A stretch of 34,447 nt of DNA. It comes from Arthrobacter sp. AK04 (GTDB lineage: Bacteria > Actinomycetota > Actinomycetes > Actinomycetales > Micrococcaceae). The stretch is from positions 1 through 34,447 of the forward strand of contig NZ_JAJOMC010000052.1 in the NCBI RefSeq assembly GCF_021129155.1, given 5' to 3'. The notes under the pieces were generated by a model. The model did not search any database. It was given only the letters and a program-made list of their open reading frames with translations, and had not been told where the DNA came from. This document shows positions 25,163 to 32,416 of this stretch, piece after piece; within the stretch, counting starts at the first letter, position 1, and each line of letters opens with the position of its first letter. A program made the translations under genes and the position numbers.

Positions 25163-26380
25163 ATGGCAGAAACCAGCACAAAACTGAACCTGAGCTCCTC
25201 GGCTCGGCGCACGGCCCTCCTGGGAGCGATGTTCCTGATGGCCACCAGCGCCATCGGGCCCGGCTTCATCACCCAGACCACGGTCTTCACCGCCCAGATT
25301 GGCGCTGCCTTCGCTTTCGCCATCCTGGCATCGATCCTCATCGACATCGCGGTCCAGATGAACGTCTGGCGCGTCATCGGTGTTTCGGGGCTGCGGGCGC
25401 AGGAACTCGGCAACAAGGTGATCCCCGGCGTCGGGTGGTTCCTGGCCGGCCTGGTCTTCCTTGGCGGCGTCGTCTTCAACATCGGCAACATTGCCGGAAC
25501 CGGGCTGGGTGCCAATGCCATGCTCGGCGTTGATCCCAAGATCGGCGGCGCCGTTTCCGCGCTCGTGGCGATCCTGATCTTCCTGAGCAAGAAGGCCGGG
25601 ATGGCCCTGGACCGGATTGTGGTGCTCCTGGGAGCCGTGATGATCCTGCTGATGATCTACGTGGCCATCGTTGCCGCCCCGCCGGTCGGAGAGGCCCTGA
25701 AGAACACCTTCCTGCCGGAGACGGTGGACTTCCTGATCATTACCACGCTCGTTGGTGGAACCGTTGGCGGCTACATCACCTACGCCGGTGCGCACCGGAT
25801 GCTGGATTCCGGGGCCACGGGCATTGAGCATGTCAAGGAGATCACCCGCAGCTCTGTTCTGGGCATCATCGTCACGGGCATCATGCGCGTTCTGTTGTTC
25901 CTGGCCATCCTCGGTGTTGTGGCCGGCGGCACCGTGCTCACCAGCAACAACATGGCTGCGGAAGCCTTTGGTGCAGCTGCAGGCGAGATCGGTACCCGCA
26001 TGTTCGGCATTGTGCTCTGGGCCGCTGCCGTCACATCGGTCATCGGCGCCGCCTTCACCTCCGTTTCCTTCATCACCTCGTCCCGGACTCCCGAGCGTAA
26101 GCGCAACCTCATCACTGTCGTTTTCATCGCAGGCTGCGCCACGGCATACCTGTTCCTTGGGCAGGCCCCTCAGCAGCTGCTGATCTTCGCCGGTGCCTTC
26201 AATGGCCTGATCCTCCCGGTGGGCTTCGGGATCCTCCTCTGGGTTGCCTGGCGGCGCCGCGACCTCATGCACGGCTACGCCTACCCAAAGTGGCTGCTGA
26301 TTGTCGGCGTCCTGACCTGGCTGCTCACGCTGTTCCTTGGCTGGAACTCCGTGCTGGGCCTGGCGAAGCTGTGGTCATGA
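25163..26380 (+). CDS. NRAMP-fold transporter of the YcsG type, probably for an organic acid
   Basis: A 405-residue membrane protein with about eleven hydrophobic helices, of the NRAMP-related YcsG group. In metal-transporting NRAMP proteins the first helix carries DPGN and the sixth MPHN, which hold the metal. Here the matching first-helix position reads IGPGFITQTT (31-40) and the sixth-helix region reads GGTVGGYITYAGAH (198-211), so neither motif is present and metal transport is unlikely. Its operon with a DUF1445 gene and its operators, shared with the pxp operon, point to uptake of 5-oxoproline or a related compound. A TTG four codons upstream is possible; the ATG is preferred. Its stop overlaps the next start (ATGA). 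Bacillus subtilis has the same partnership in ycsG-ycsI. Confidence 0.88.
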   Translation: MAETSTKLNLSSSARRTALLGAMFLMATSAIGPGFITQTTVFTAQIGAAFAFAILASILIDIAVQMNVWRVIGVSGLRAQELGNKVIPGVGWFLAGLVFLGGVVFNIGNIAGTGLGANAMLGVDPKIGGAVSALVAILIFLSKKAGMALDRIVVLLGAVMILLMIYVAIVAAPPVGEALKNTFLPETVDFLIITTLVGGTVGGYITYAGAHRMLDSGATGIEHVKEITRSSVLGIIVTGIMRVLLFLAILGVVAGGTVLTSNNMAAEAFGAAAGEIGTRMFGIVLWAAAVTSVIGAAFTSVSFITSSRTPERKRNLITVVFIAGCATAYLFLGQAPQQLLIFAGAFNGLILPVGFGILLWVAWRRRDLMHGYAYPKWLLIVGVLTWLLTLFLGWNSVLGLAKLWS

Positions 26381-27162
26381 CCAGCCGCGCGTCCATCCTT
26401 CCCGCAGAAGCCCGGGAGGCCTTCCGCACCGGACTCGTGGAGCCGACGTCGGGCTGGTCCCGCGGCTATGCGCAGGCCAATGTCCTGTCGATTCCGCGTG
26501 AGCATGCCTTCGACCTGCTGCTGTTCGCCCAGCGCAACCCCAAGCCGTGCCCCATCCTGGGCATCCTCGAACCGGGCCAAACCACCGGGCCGCTGCTGGC
26601 TGGCGGGGACATCCGCACGGACGTCCCCAAGTACACCGTTTATAGGGACGGCGAAAAAGTGGACGAGCCCACGGACATTACCGGCTACTGGCAGGACGAC
26701 CTGGTGACGTTCCTGATCGGCTGCTCCTTTACCTTCGAGTCGGCACTGCAGGACGGAGGCGTCCGGATTGCGCACATCGACCAGGGAGTGAACGTGCCCA
26801 TGTACCGGACCAACCGGCCCTGTGCCCCGGCAGGATCAATGTCCGGACCGATGGTGGTGTCCATGCGCCCCGTGCCGGCGTCCCAGGTTGCGGACGCGGT
26901 CCGCATCACCTCGCGCTACCCTGCCGTCCACGGCGCCCCGGTCCACGTGGGCAACCCGGAAGAGCTGGGGATTGCCGATCTGGGCCGGCCCGACTTCGGC
27001 GACGCCGTGGAGATCCCGGCGGGCCAGATCCCGGTGTTTTGGGCCTGCGGGGTGACTCCGCAGGCGGCAGTGATGCAGTCGCGGCCTCCGCTGGCGATTG
27101 GCCATGCGCCCGGCCACATGCTGATCACGGACGCACGGGACAGCGACTACCTGGTGCCGTAG
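26377..27162 (+). CDS. DUF1445 (YcsI) family putative hydro-lyase
   Basis: A 261-residue protein of the DUF1445/YcsI family. The conserved series is clear: GYAQANVLSIP near 30, PCPILGILEPG near 57-67, TDVPKYTVYRDG near 81-92, then WQDDLVTFLIGCSFTFE with GCSFTFE at 115-121, NVPMYRT at 139-145 and PAGSMSGPMVVSMRP at 151-165. Length is typical for bacterial members. The human D-glutamate cyclase, which makes 5-oxo-D-proline, contains a domain of this family. This fits with the nearby 5-oxoprolinase genes, though which reaction the bacterial single-domain form performs is not known to me; dehydration, racemisation or ring closure are possible. ATGA overlap couples it to the transporter. A bidirectional terminator follows. 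Confidence 0.88.
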   Translation: MTSRASILPAEAREAFRTGLVEPTSGWSRGYAQANVLSIPREHAFDLLLFAQRNPKPCPILGILEPGQTTGPLLAGGDIRTDVPKYTVYRDGEKVDEPTDITGYWQDDLVTFLIGCSFTFESALQDGGVRIAHIDQGVNVPMYRTNRPCAPAGSMSGPMVVSMRPVPASQVADAVRITSRYPAVHGAPVHVGNPEELGIADLGRPDFGDAVEIPAGQIPVFWACGVTPQAAVMQSRPPLAIGHAPGHMLITDARDSDYLVP

Positions 27163-27196
27163 GCGCTGCTCAACAAAAGCCCGTGCCGTAGGCGCT
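27154..27196 (+). repeat. 14-bp direct repeat across the stop of the DUF1445 gene
   Basis: GTGCCGTAGGCGCT occurs at 27154-27167, where it includes the TAG stop codon, and again at 27183-27196, an offset of 29 bases. It may be the trace of a small duplication at the gene end. It has no evident function. Confidence 0.6.
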
Positions 27197-27213
27197 CACG
27201 GACACCTTAAAGA

Positions 27214-27254
27214 ACAAGTGTGGGGCAGGAGGAAATCTCCTGCCCCACACTTGT
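27214..27254. terminator. Bidirectional terminator between the two convergent 5-oxoproline operons
   Basis: A perfect 18-bp stem (27214-27231 with 27237-27254) with a 5-base loop lies between the DUF1445 stop and the gntR stop. The minus strand continues with TTCTTT after the stem, a fair U tract; the plus strand continues GTGTTCC, which is poorer. It separates the two operons that share the palindromic operator. Confidence 0.85.
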
Positions 27255-27271
27255 GTGTTCCGGCTGTGTGC

Positions 27272-27970
27272 TTATCCGGCCCGCTGCCGCATCCCGGACC
27301 GGCGGTCCTGCTCCGCGCCCAGGTGCACCAGAAGTTCCGCCTCGGCCTCGTCCAGGTAGGCGCGCAGCCCCTCTGCAGCCTCGTGGCGTTCGCCGGCGCG
27401 CAGTTGCTTCACCAGCGTCACGTTGCGGTCCACGTAGTGGCTGTGGAAGTCGGGTGCCGAAGCCATGGAGTGGAACACCAGCCGCATTTCGGCCAGCACC
27501 CGGTCCATGAGCTCCTGCAGCGAAGCGCTGCCGGTGAGGGCAACCACGGCCCCGTGCAGTGCCTGGTTGGCATCGGCCATGGCAGGCACCGATCCGCTGT
27601 CCCGGGCGTGCTGCGCCCGCTCCACGATGGCTTCCAGCCCGTCCAGCACCTGGGGCGTCAGCTCGCCCCACAGGACAGCGGCAGGCTCGATCATCCGCCG
27701 GACGCGGTAGATTTCGCGTACTTCCTCCACGCCGGGCGAGGCCACAAAGACGCCCCGGTTGGGAATGCGCGTCACGATGGATTCGCCGACGAGCGTGGTG
27801 AACGCCTGGCGCAGGGTGTTGCGGGAAACGCCCAGCGCGGCGCACAGCGGCTCCTCGGACAGCTTGGAGCCCGGGGTCAGTTCACCCGCGGCGATGCGGG
27901 TGCGCAGCACCGACGCGATCCAGGCCGTGGTGTGTGCGTGTTCGGCTGTACCGTCTGCCGGAGTGTTCAT
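27272..27970 (-). CDS. GntR-family regulator with FCD domain, likely controller of the 5-oxoproline genes
   Basis: A 232-residue FadR-subfamily regulator. The winged helix covers residues 14-80, with LCAALGVSRNTLRQAFTTL as the helix-turn-helix and IPNRGVFVASP as the wing. The FCD ligand domain follows from about 85. FCD domains often bind a metal through one Asp and three His; here Asp133 and His139 are kept, but the positions normally His near 182 and 205 are Arg/Asn and Tyr, so a changed or absent metal site is likely. It is the last gene of the pxpA-pxpBC-biotin carboxylase transcript, 32 bases after the previous stop, with GGGGGAAACC before the ATG. The ATTGTTCAACAAT sites before both operons are its probable operators. 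Confidence 0.92.
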   Translation of the reverse strand: MNTPADGTAEHAHTTAWIASVLRTRIAAGELTPGSKLSEEPLCAALGVSRNTLRQAFTTLVGESIVTRIPNRGVFVASPGVEEVREIYRVRRMIEPAAVLWGELTPQVLDGLEAIVERAQHARDSGSVPAMADANQALHGAVVALTGSASLQELMDRVLAEMRLVFHSMASAPDFHSHYVDRNVTLVKQLRAGERHEAAEGLRAYLDEAEAELLVHLGAEQDRRSGMRQRAG

Positions 27971-28002
27971 TGGTTTCCCCCATTCCCGTTCGACTAACGA
28001 TG

Positions 28003-29739
28003 CTAGCCGACAGTACCCAGCACTTCGCCGCGGGCCACAGCGGCGCCCGGTTCCTGGCCGCCGCGCCGGAAGGTTCCGGTGGCAGAGGCAACCACCACGG
28101 TTTCCATCTTCATGGCCTCCAGGACGGCAACAGGTTCTCCGGCGCCAACCCCGGCACCGTCACCGGCCACCCACTTGACCAGGTTCCCGCCCATGGGAGC
28201 GGTGACCTCGCCGTCCGCGTCGGCGGCCTCCGGGCCGGAGGAAGGTTCGACGGCGGCGCCTCCGCCATGGAGCAGGGCGTGGAAGACCTTGGCGGGCAGC
28301 CCGAGCTGGACGGCCTTCCCGTCGATTTCGACGGTCAGGGTTTCCCGCCGGGCCACGCGGCCCTGGGCGCCGCTCTGCAGGGAGGCAGCCAGGCGGCCGG
28401 CGAACTCGGTCTCAATCCAGGTGGTGAACACACCCAGCCGGTCCGCACCGGTGAAGTCGGGATCCCGCACCACGGCTCGGTGGAACGGAAGGACGGTGGG
28501 GACGCCCTCGATCCGCAGCTCGTCCAGGGCGGCACGGGCGCGGCGCAGGGCCTGCTGGCGGTCCTCGCCGTGGACAATCAGCTTGGCCATCAGGGAGTCG
28601 TACTCCGCAGGAATGACGGAGCCGGACCGGACTCCGGAATCGACGCGGATCCCGGCTCCGGTGGGCGCCTCGAAAATGTCCACCGGCCCGGGGGCCGGGA
28701 GGAAGCCCCTGCCGGCGTCCTCCGCGTTGAGCCGGAACTCGAACGCGTGGCCCGTGGGTGTGGGGTCCTCGGTGACGGACACCGGCAACCCGTCGGCAAT
28801 GCGGAACTGCTCCCGTACCAGGTCCAGCCCGGACGTCACTTCGGTGACGGGATGCTCCACCTGCAGGCGGGTATTCACCTCAAGGAAGGAGATCACGCCG
28901 TCGGGGGCCACCAGGTACTCCACCGTGCCGGCGCCGGTGTAGCCGGCCTCGCGGCAGATGGCGCGCGCGGACTCGTGGATCCGGCTGCGCTGTTCCTGCG
29001 TCAGGAAGGGCGCCGGGGCCTCTTCCACGAGCTTCTGGTTGCGGCGCTGCAGGGAACAGTCGCGGGTGCCCACCACCACCACGTTCCCGTGGGTGTCGGC
29101 CAGGACCTGGGCCTCGACATGCCTGGGCCGGTCCAGGAATCGCTCCACAAAGCACTCGCCGCGGCCAAACGCCACGGTTGCCTCACGGACCGCTGAGTCG
29201 AAGGCGTCGTCGATGTCCTCCATCCGGTGCGCGATCTTCAGGCCCCTGCCACCGCCGCCGAAGGCCGCCTTGATGGCCACGGGAACACCGTATTCAGCGG
29301 CGAAGGCGCGCACCGCGTCGGCGTCCGGCACCGGGCCGTCCGAACCGGGGACCAGGGGAGCGCCTGCACGGACCGCAATTTCGCGCGCGGTGACCTTGTT
29401 GCCCAGGCTGCGGATCGCGTCCGGTGAGGGACCCACCCACGTCAGTCCGGCGTCGAGCACTGCCTGCGCAAAGTCCGCGTTCTCCGAAAGGAATCCGTAT
29501 CCGGGGTGGACGGCGTCGGCGCCGGACCGGGCAGCGACGGCGAGGATTTTCGGGATATCCAGGTAGGTCTCCGAGCTGGCAGAACCGCCCAGCGCGAAGG
29601 CCTCGTCGCTGAGGCGCACGTGCAGGGCGTCCGCATCCGGGTCCGAGTACACGGCCACGGATACCAGCCCTGCGTCGGTGCAGGCGCGGGCAATCCGGAC
29701 GGCAATTTCACCGCGGTTGGCGATCAGGACTTTTTTCAT
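28003..29739 (-). CDS. Biotin carboxylase fused to a biotin carboxyl carrier domain
   Basis: A 578-residue two-part subunit that uses ATP and bicarbonate to carboxylate its own biotin. Order: biotin carboxylase N-terminal domain (IANRGEIAVRIARAC, 1-110), ATP-grasp (GGGGRG at 161-166 and EVNTRLQVEHP at 287-297), biotin carboxylase C-terminal domain (335-445), linker, and a biotinyl domain (510-578) with EAMKMET at 541-547, where Lys544 carries biotin. The architecture matches actinobacterial AccA-type subunits, but no carboxyltransferase AccD is encoded nearby. Instead the gene starts two bases after the stop of the PxpB-PxpC fusion, whose domains are related to the carboxyltransferase region of urea carboxylase. 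The start is the ATG at 29739; the extended frame upstream is antisense-like and lies inside pxpBC. Confidence 0.93.
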   Translation of the reverse strand: MKKVLIANRGEIAVRIARACTDAGLVSVAVYSDPDADALHVRLSDEAFALGGSASSETYLDIPKILAVAARSGADAVHPGYGFLSENADFAQAVLDAGLTWVGPSPDAIRSLGNKVTAREIAVRAGAPLVPGSDGPVPDADAVRAFAAEYGVPVAIKAAFGGGGRGLKIAHRMEDIDDAFDSAVREATVAFGRGECFVERFLDRPRHVEAQVLADTHGNVVVVGTRDCSLQRRNQKLVEEAPAPFLTQEQRSRIHESARAICREAGYTGAGTVEYLVAPDGVISFLEVNTRLQVEHPVTEVTSGLDLVREQFRIADGLPVSVTEDPTPTGHAFEFRLNAEDAGRGFLPAPGPVDIFEAPTGAGIRVDSGVRSGSVIPAEYDSLMAKLIVHGEDRQQALRRARAALDELRIEGVPTVLPFHRAVVRDPDFTGADRLGVFTTWIETEFAGRLAASLQSGAQGRVARRETLTVEIDGKAVQLGLPAKVFHALLHGGGAAVEPSSGPEAADADGEVTAPMGGNLVKWVAGDGAGVGAGEPVAVLEAMKMETVVVASATGTFRRGGQEPGAAVARGEVLGTVG

Positions 29740-29741
29740 CG

Positions 29742-31421
29742 TTACTTCTTTCGCGTGCTCGGGAGAGGGGCCAGGGGCTGCAGCGTTTCGGGGTCCACTT
29801 CCAGGAAGCGCAGGGTGGCGCCCGGGGGAAGCTGCGCTGCGGCAGGAAGGTCTTCGGGGATAACGGCACCGATCACGGGATAGCCCCCGGTTACCGGATG
29901 GTCGGCCAGGAACAGGACGGGAAGGCCCGACGGCGGGACCTGCAGTGAGCCGGCCACCACGCCTTCGCTGGGGAGTTCTCCGTCCCGTGCCCGTTCCAGC
30001 GGCGGCCCGGCATCCGCTCCGGGCGTGGCCGGCCCGGTGCCGAGCCGGACGCCGATGCGGTTCGATTCGGCGGTCACCGTCCACACCTGCCCGGTGAGGG
30101 CCTCGAGGGAGCGGGGCGTGAACCAGTCGTGGCGGGGGCCGGTGGTGATGCGCAGGACCACGGGCTCGCCGCCGGCAGCTGAGAGCAAATCCTCGGGCAG
30201 GGCGGGCGGTTCGGCCTGGCCAACCGCCCGGGCGCTGTCCACGGCGCCGACGGGCAGCACCGTTCCGGCGGCCAGCGGGGCCGGGCCGATGCCCGACATC
30301 AGGTCGGTGGAGCGGCTCCCCAGCACGGGTGGAACATCGATTCCGCCGCGGACTGCGAGGTAGGTGCGCAGGCCTTTTTCCGGCACGCCGAGGTGCAGGC
30401 TTTCGCCGTCGTGCAGCGGGAAGGGGGCGTACATCGGCGCCTGCCTGCTGATGTCATTGCTGCGGATGTCCGCCGTCGTGCCCGCACCGCTGAGGGCCAC
30501 TGTCAGCTCGCCCCGTGCCTGCACGGAAAGGCCGCCCATGACGTTTTCGATGACGGCGTCGGTGGGCAGGTTTCCCACCAGCCGGTTCGCCTGGCGCGCG
30601 CTCGCAGTATCTGCAGCGCCGGCGGGGGAGACCCCCAAATCGCCCAGGCCCGGGCGCCCGAGGTCCTGGATGAGGGCCTGCGGCCCTGGTGAAAGGACCT
30701 CCAGGGCAGGGCCTGCGGGAACAGGCGGCTCCGCAGCTGCAGCGTCAGCCTGGCTGCCCTCGGCCTGGTTCGTCTCCGCCCAGCCCAGTTCGATGAGTTC
30801 GCGCACCGCGACGTACTGGACGGTGGTGCCGGGGCGCACCAGGGCAGGCTGCTCGCGCTGGAGGTCCCACATCCGGGTGGCGGTATGCCCGATCAGCTGC
30901 CAGCCTCCGGGTGACCGCCGGGGGTACACGGCGGAGAAGTTGCCGGCAAGGGCCACCGATCCGGCAGGCACGGCGGTACGGGGGGTCCCGCGGCGGGGAA
31001 CGTTCAGGGCGTCCGTTTCCCCCACAAGGTAGGCGAAACCGGGCGCGAACCCGCCGAAAGCGGCGGTCCACAGCTGGCCGGTATGGGCGGCGACGACGCC
31101 GGCGGCCCCCATGCCGGTAAGTTCGCCCACCTCGGCGAGGTCTTCGCCGTCGTACACAACCTCAATGTGCACCGGCTTGTCCGCGGGGGCCGCGGCGCCT
31201 GCCGGCATGCTCCCGACCCGGGCGAGGGACCCGCGGGCAGCGCGGGCGCTGGCGCGGGAGTCGAAGACAACCAGCACTGTTTGTGCCGCCGCGAGCACAT
31301 CGACCTGTCCCGCAGCCGGGTTGTCCCTGAGGCGGGAGTGCAGGGACAGCACTGCGTCAAGGGAGTCCAGCTCCAGGAGCAGGGCCCGGGGCCCGGCCCA
31401 GCGTATCTCCGGGGAACTCAC
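29742..31421 (-). CDS. pxpBC: 5-oxoprolinase subunit B-C fusion (PxpB-PxpC)
   Basis: A 559-residue protein joining two subunits that are separate in Escherichia coli and Bacillus subtilis. Residues about 1-212 are PxpB/KipI (AHS1), with GGFAPGFAYLVG around 123-134 and PGGWQLIG at 171-178. A Gln/Ala/Pro-rich linker covers about 213-238. Residues 239-559 are PxpC/KipA (AHS2), with QDLGRPGLGDLGVSPAGAAD starting at 252 and ANRLVGN after it. PxpB and PxpC, together with PxpA, hydrolyse 5-oxoproline to glutamate with ATP. The same pair of domains forms the carboxyltransferase part of urea carboxylase. The start is GTG at 31421, overlapping the pxpA stop by four bases (GTGA), so translation is coupled; the biotin carboxylase follows two bases after the stop. 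Confidence 0.94.
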   Translation of the reverse strand: MSSPEIRWAGPRALLLELDSLDAVLSLHSRLRDNPAAGQVDVLAAAQTVLVVFDSRASARAARGSLARVGSMPAGAAAPADKPVHIEVVYDGEDLAEVGELTGMGAAGVVAAHTGQLWTAAFGGFAPGFAYLVGETDALNVPRRGTPRTAVPAGSVALAGNFSAVYPRRSPGGWQLIGHTATRMWDLQREQPALVRPGTTVQYVAVRELIELGWAETNQAEGSQADAAAAEPPVPAGPALEVLSPGPQALIQDLGRPGLGDLGVSPAGAADTASARQANRLVGNLPTDAVIENVMGGLSVQARGELTVALSGAGTTADIRSNDISRQAPMYAPFPLHDGESLHLGVPEKGLRTYLAVRGGIDVPPVLGSRSTDLMSGIGPAPLAAGTVLPVGAVDSARAVGQAEPPALPEDLLSAAGGEPVVLRITTGPRHDWFTPRSLEALTGQVWTVTAESNRIGVRLGTGPATPGADAGPPLERARDGELPSEGVVAGSLQVPPSGLPVLFLADHPVTGGYPVIGAVIPEDLPAAAQLPPGATLRFLEVDPETLQPLAPLPSTRKK

Positions 31422-32176
31422 ACGAAGCTCCTGATGTCCACGCCGGCTGCTTCGAGTTCGCGGCGGACCGCGGCCGCCATGGACACGGCGCCGGCGGTGT
31501 CGCCGTGCAGGCAGATGCTTTCGGCCGAGGTTTTGATGGTGGACCCGTCCCGGGCAACGATGGTGCCCTCGGTGGCCAGCCGCACCATGTTGGCTGCCAC
31601 AGCATCCTCGTCATGGAGGACGGCGCCGGGTTCGCGGCGGGACACCAGTGTTCCGTCCGGGTTGTAGGCGCGGTCCGCGAAGGCCTCGGCCACTCCGCGG
31701 AGGCCGGCTGCCTCGGCGGCGGCCAGTGCCACCGAACCCGGCAACAGCAGCATCGGCAGGTCCCCGCCGAAGGCTTTGACCGCATCCACCACTGACTGCG
31801 CCTGCACCTGATGGGTCACGATGGTGTTGTACAGCGCGCCGTGGGGTTTTACGTAGCTGATCCGGCCGCCGGCTGCCCGGGCAATCCCTTCCAGGGCGCC
31901 CAGCTGGTACAGCACGTCATCTGCGAGTTCCGTGGCGGAGCAGTCCAGGAAGCGGCGGCCGAAGCCTGCCAGGTCGCGGTATCCCACGTGCGCGCCGATG
32001 CTGATGCCGGCGGCGACGGCGTCGCGGCAGGTCCGGGCGATCGTGGACGGATCACCGGCATGGAAGCCGCACGCAATGTTCGCGCTGGAGACGGAGCGGA
32101 AGATGGCGGCGTCGTCGCCCATGGTCCAGTTGCCGAAGGATTCCCCGACGTCGCTGTTGAGGTCAATGAAGGCCAT
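31418..32176 (-). CDS. pxpA: 5-oxoprolinase subunit A (LamB/YcsF family)
   Basis: A 252-residue PxpA, the YcsF/LamB-family subunit of the ATP-dependent bacterial 5-oxoprolinase, which opens the lactam of 5-oxoproline to give glutamate. The conserved sites are DLNSDVGESFG at 5-15, NIACGFHAGD at 33-42, GAHVGYRD at 61-68, VKPHGALYN at 109-117, and ICLHGDT near the C-terminus, giving the Asp/His set of the family. Length is normal. It is the first gene of the operon, and the palindrome ATTGTTCAACAAT lies 53 bases before its start between a -35 and a -10-like box. The ribosome site is weak (GACGAGA), and an 11-bp inverted repeat runs across the leader. Its stop overlaps the pxpBC start. Confidence 0.95.
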   Translation of the reverse strand: MAFIDLNSDVGESFGNWTMGDDAAIFRSVSSANIACGFHAGDPSTIARTCRDAVAAGISIGAHVGYRDLAGFGRRFLDCSATELADDVLYQLGALEGIARAAGGRISYVKPHGALYNTIVTHQVQAQSVVDAVKAFGGDLPMLLLPGSVALAAAEAAGLRGVAEAFADRAYNPDGTLVSRREPGAVLHDEDAVAANMVRLATEGTIVARDGSTIKTSAESICLHGDTAGAVSMAAAVRRELEAAGVDIRSFV

Positions 32177-32177
32177 A

Positions 32178-32226
32178 GTGATTCTCGTCTCGTTGAAGTG
32201 GTCTCTTTAGGATGCACGAGAATCAC
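32178..32226 (-). repeat. 11-bp inverted repeat in the pxpA leader
   Basis: GTGATTCTCGT (32178-32188) and its exact complement (32216-32226) flank a 27-base spacer. The arm nearest the gene covers the weak pxpA ribosome site, two bases before the ATG. If the transcript starts upstream of 32226 the hairpin would hide the ribosome site; if it starts near 32215, as the -10-like box suggests, only DNA pairing or protein binding would be possible. Confidence 0.55.
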
Positions 32227-32250
32227 AGATTGTTCAACAATATTGGCCAA
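32222..32250 (-). promoter_or_regulatory. pxpA promoter with GntR-type operator in its spacer
   Basis: On the minus strand TTGGCC (complement of 32245-32250), a 17-base spacer and TGTGAT (complement of 32222-32227) make a plausible promoter, each box matching four of six consensus bases. The spacer is almost filled by the palindrome ATTGTTCAACAAT (32229-32241), identical to the first site before the transporter operon. A bound dimer would exclude RNA polymerase, so repression is expected. Confidence 0.7.
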
Positions 32251-32289
32251 ATTGGTGCGCCGGGCACCTTCCCGGCCGTGGCGTCCCCG

Positions 32290-32398
<109 letters not shown>

Positions 32399-32416
32399 CT
32401 CCTCTTGCGATAGTGC

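Noticed and set aside
25145..26272. Minus-strand open frame opposite the transporter gene
   Set aside because: The plus strand encodes a clear multi-helix transporter; the antisense frame is a hydrophilic shadow.
29740..30084. Upstream extension of the biotin carboxylase frame
   Set aside because: The extension lies inside pxpBC and reads as Arg/Pro/Gly-rich sequence; the biotin carboxylase domain starts exactly at the ATG at 29739.
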